Assembly: GCA_021781575.1 (NCBI GenBank)
Contig: JAJXWP010000016.1
Coordinates: forward strand, 22,882-86,881
DNA: 64,000 nt
DNA from: Pseudomonadota bacterium
GTDB taxonomy: Bacteria > Pseudomonadota > Alphaproteobacteria > Rhodospirillales > Magnetospirillaceae
Direction: 5' to 3'
The position numbers were made by a program, and so were the translations under genes. Under the pieces are notes generated by a model. The model was not told the origin of the DNA, searched no databases, and saw nothing but the letters and a program-made list of their open reading frames with translations. Position 1 is the stretch's first letter. Each line of letters opens with the position of its first letter. Shown piece by piece: positions 63,878 through 64,000 of this stretch.

Positions 63878-64000
63878 GTCGAGTAGGCACGGGAGATTGC
63901 TCTCCCGCGCCTCTCACAGAACCGGACGTGCGGATCACGCATCCGGCTCTTTGGATCGGTATATCAGAGCGCCAGCGATAGCTGCGCCGATGCCAGCGGC
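63878..64000 (-). mobile_element. Group II intron, 3' end (domains V and VI), continues beyond the window
   Basis: Read on the minus strand, domain V is GAGCCGGATGCG...CGCACGTCCGGTTC (63926-63956): an 8-bp lower stem with the AGC triad and G-U pair, a 2-base CG bulge and a 4-bp upper stem. Domain VI follows as AGGCGCGGGAGA-GCAA-TCTCCCGTGCCT with an unpaired A before CTCGAC, the branch-point position, 7 nt from the intron end. The intron ends at 63878. Its reverse-transcriptase gene and 5' part should lie to the right of the window. Confidence 0.8.

Noticed and set aside
63939..64000. Minus-strand frame reading AAGIGAAIAGALIYRSKEP at the window edge
   Set aside because: It runs into group II intron domain V and stops there; too short to call and probably chance.

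Overview
The window is GC-rich chromosomal DNA from an alphaproteobacterium, most likely a Rhodospirillales/Rhodospirillaceae-type organism. This is inferred from overall coding style, ispB next to a tRNA-Pro(CGG) gene, a PEP-CTERM protein, a KaiC-like/histidine-kinase pair and many c-di-GMP and two-component genes. No rRNA or CRISPR array was seen.

Layout. (1) 1-2121: the 3' part of a hydantoinase-B/oxoprolinase gene, a PEP-CTERM exported protein with a sigma54-like promoter, and a small IscX-like gene. (2) 2162-8324: an orphan gene group holding an RNase J-like metallo-beta-lactamase, a 599-aa membrane protein of unknown function, a VirB1-like lytic transglycosylase, two 80-aa proteins and a VirB6/TrbL-like polytopic protein. 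It has no ATPase or coupling protein, so it is a partial secretion/conjugation-like set. (3) 8431-10899: a PAS-PAS-GGDEF-EAL-hemerythrin c-di-GMP enzyme. (4) 10991-19983: a complete leucine/isovalerate degradation operon (TetR, isovaleryl-CoA dehydrogenase, acyl-CoA synthetase, both methylcrotonyl-CoA carboxylase subunits, methylglutaconyl-CoA hydratase, HMG-CoA lyase), mostly with overlapping stop/start codons. (5) 20256-25967: signalling genes (soluble chemoreceptor-like protein, HD-GYP protein with a degenerate receiver, OmpR-type regulator and 7TM sensor kinase). (6) 26340-30628: housekeeping and metabolic genes. (7) 31162-33829: a KaiC-like ATPase overlapping a histidine kinase.

(8) 34155-46595 is an integrated mobile element of about 12.4 kb, bounded by a 55-bp direct repeat that is the 3' half of tRNA-Pro(CGG). 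The intact tRNA is at the right end, next to the element's tyrosine integrase. It carries a CyRepA1-like primase/helicase replication protein followed by an AT-rich, repeat-bearing candidate origin, a serine recombinase, a three-gene operon of unknowns ending at a bidirectional terminator, and an opposing set with a two-domain glycosyltransferase, a broken HTH regulator, duplicated small genes and a ParB fragment. The integrase start lies inside an excisionase-like gene. Both ends keep a terminator directly after the tRNA CCA. This is the best candidate for a little-described system (integrative plasmid or phage-satellite-like, with surface-glycan cargo).

(9) 46731-63792 returns to core genes: ispB, a tRNA-type methyltransferase, an S49 peptidase, MFS and Nramp-like transporters, ygfZ, a glycosyltransferase plus asparagine synthase, pyrC, a TetR-controlled EmrAB-type efflux pair with visible operators, an aldo/keto reductase, a DUF5671 pair and acetoacetate decarboxylase. 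(10) 63813-64000: a perfect 25-bp palindrome, then the 3' end (domains V and VI) of a group II intron on the minus strand, which runs off the window.
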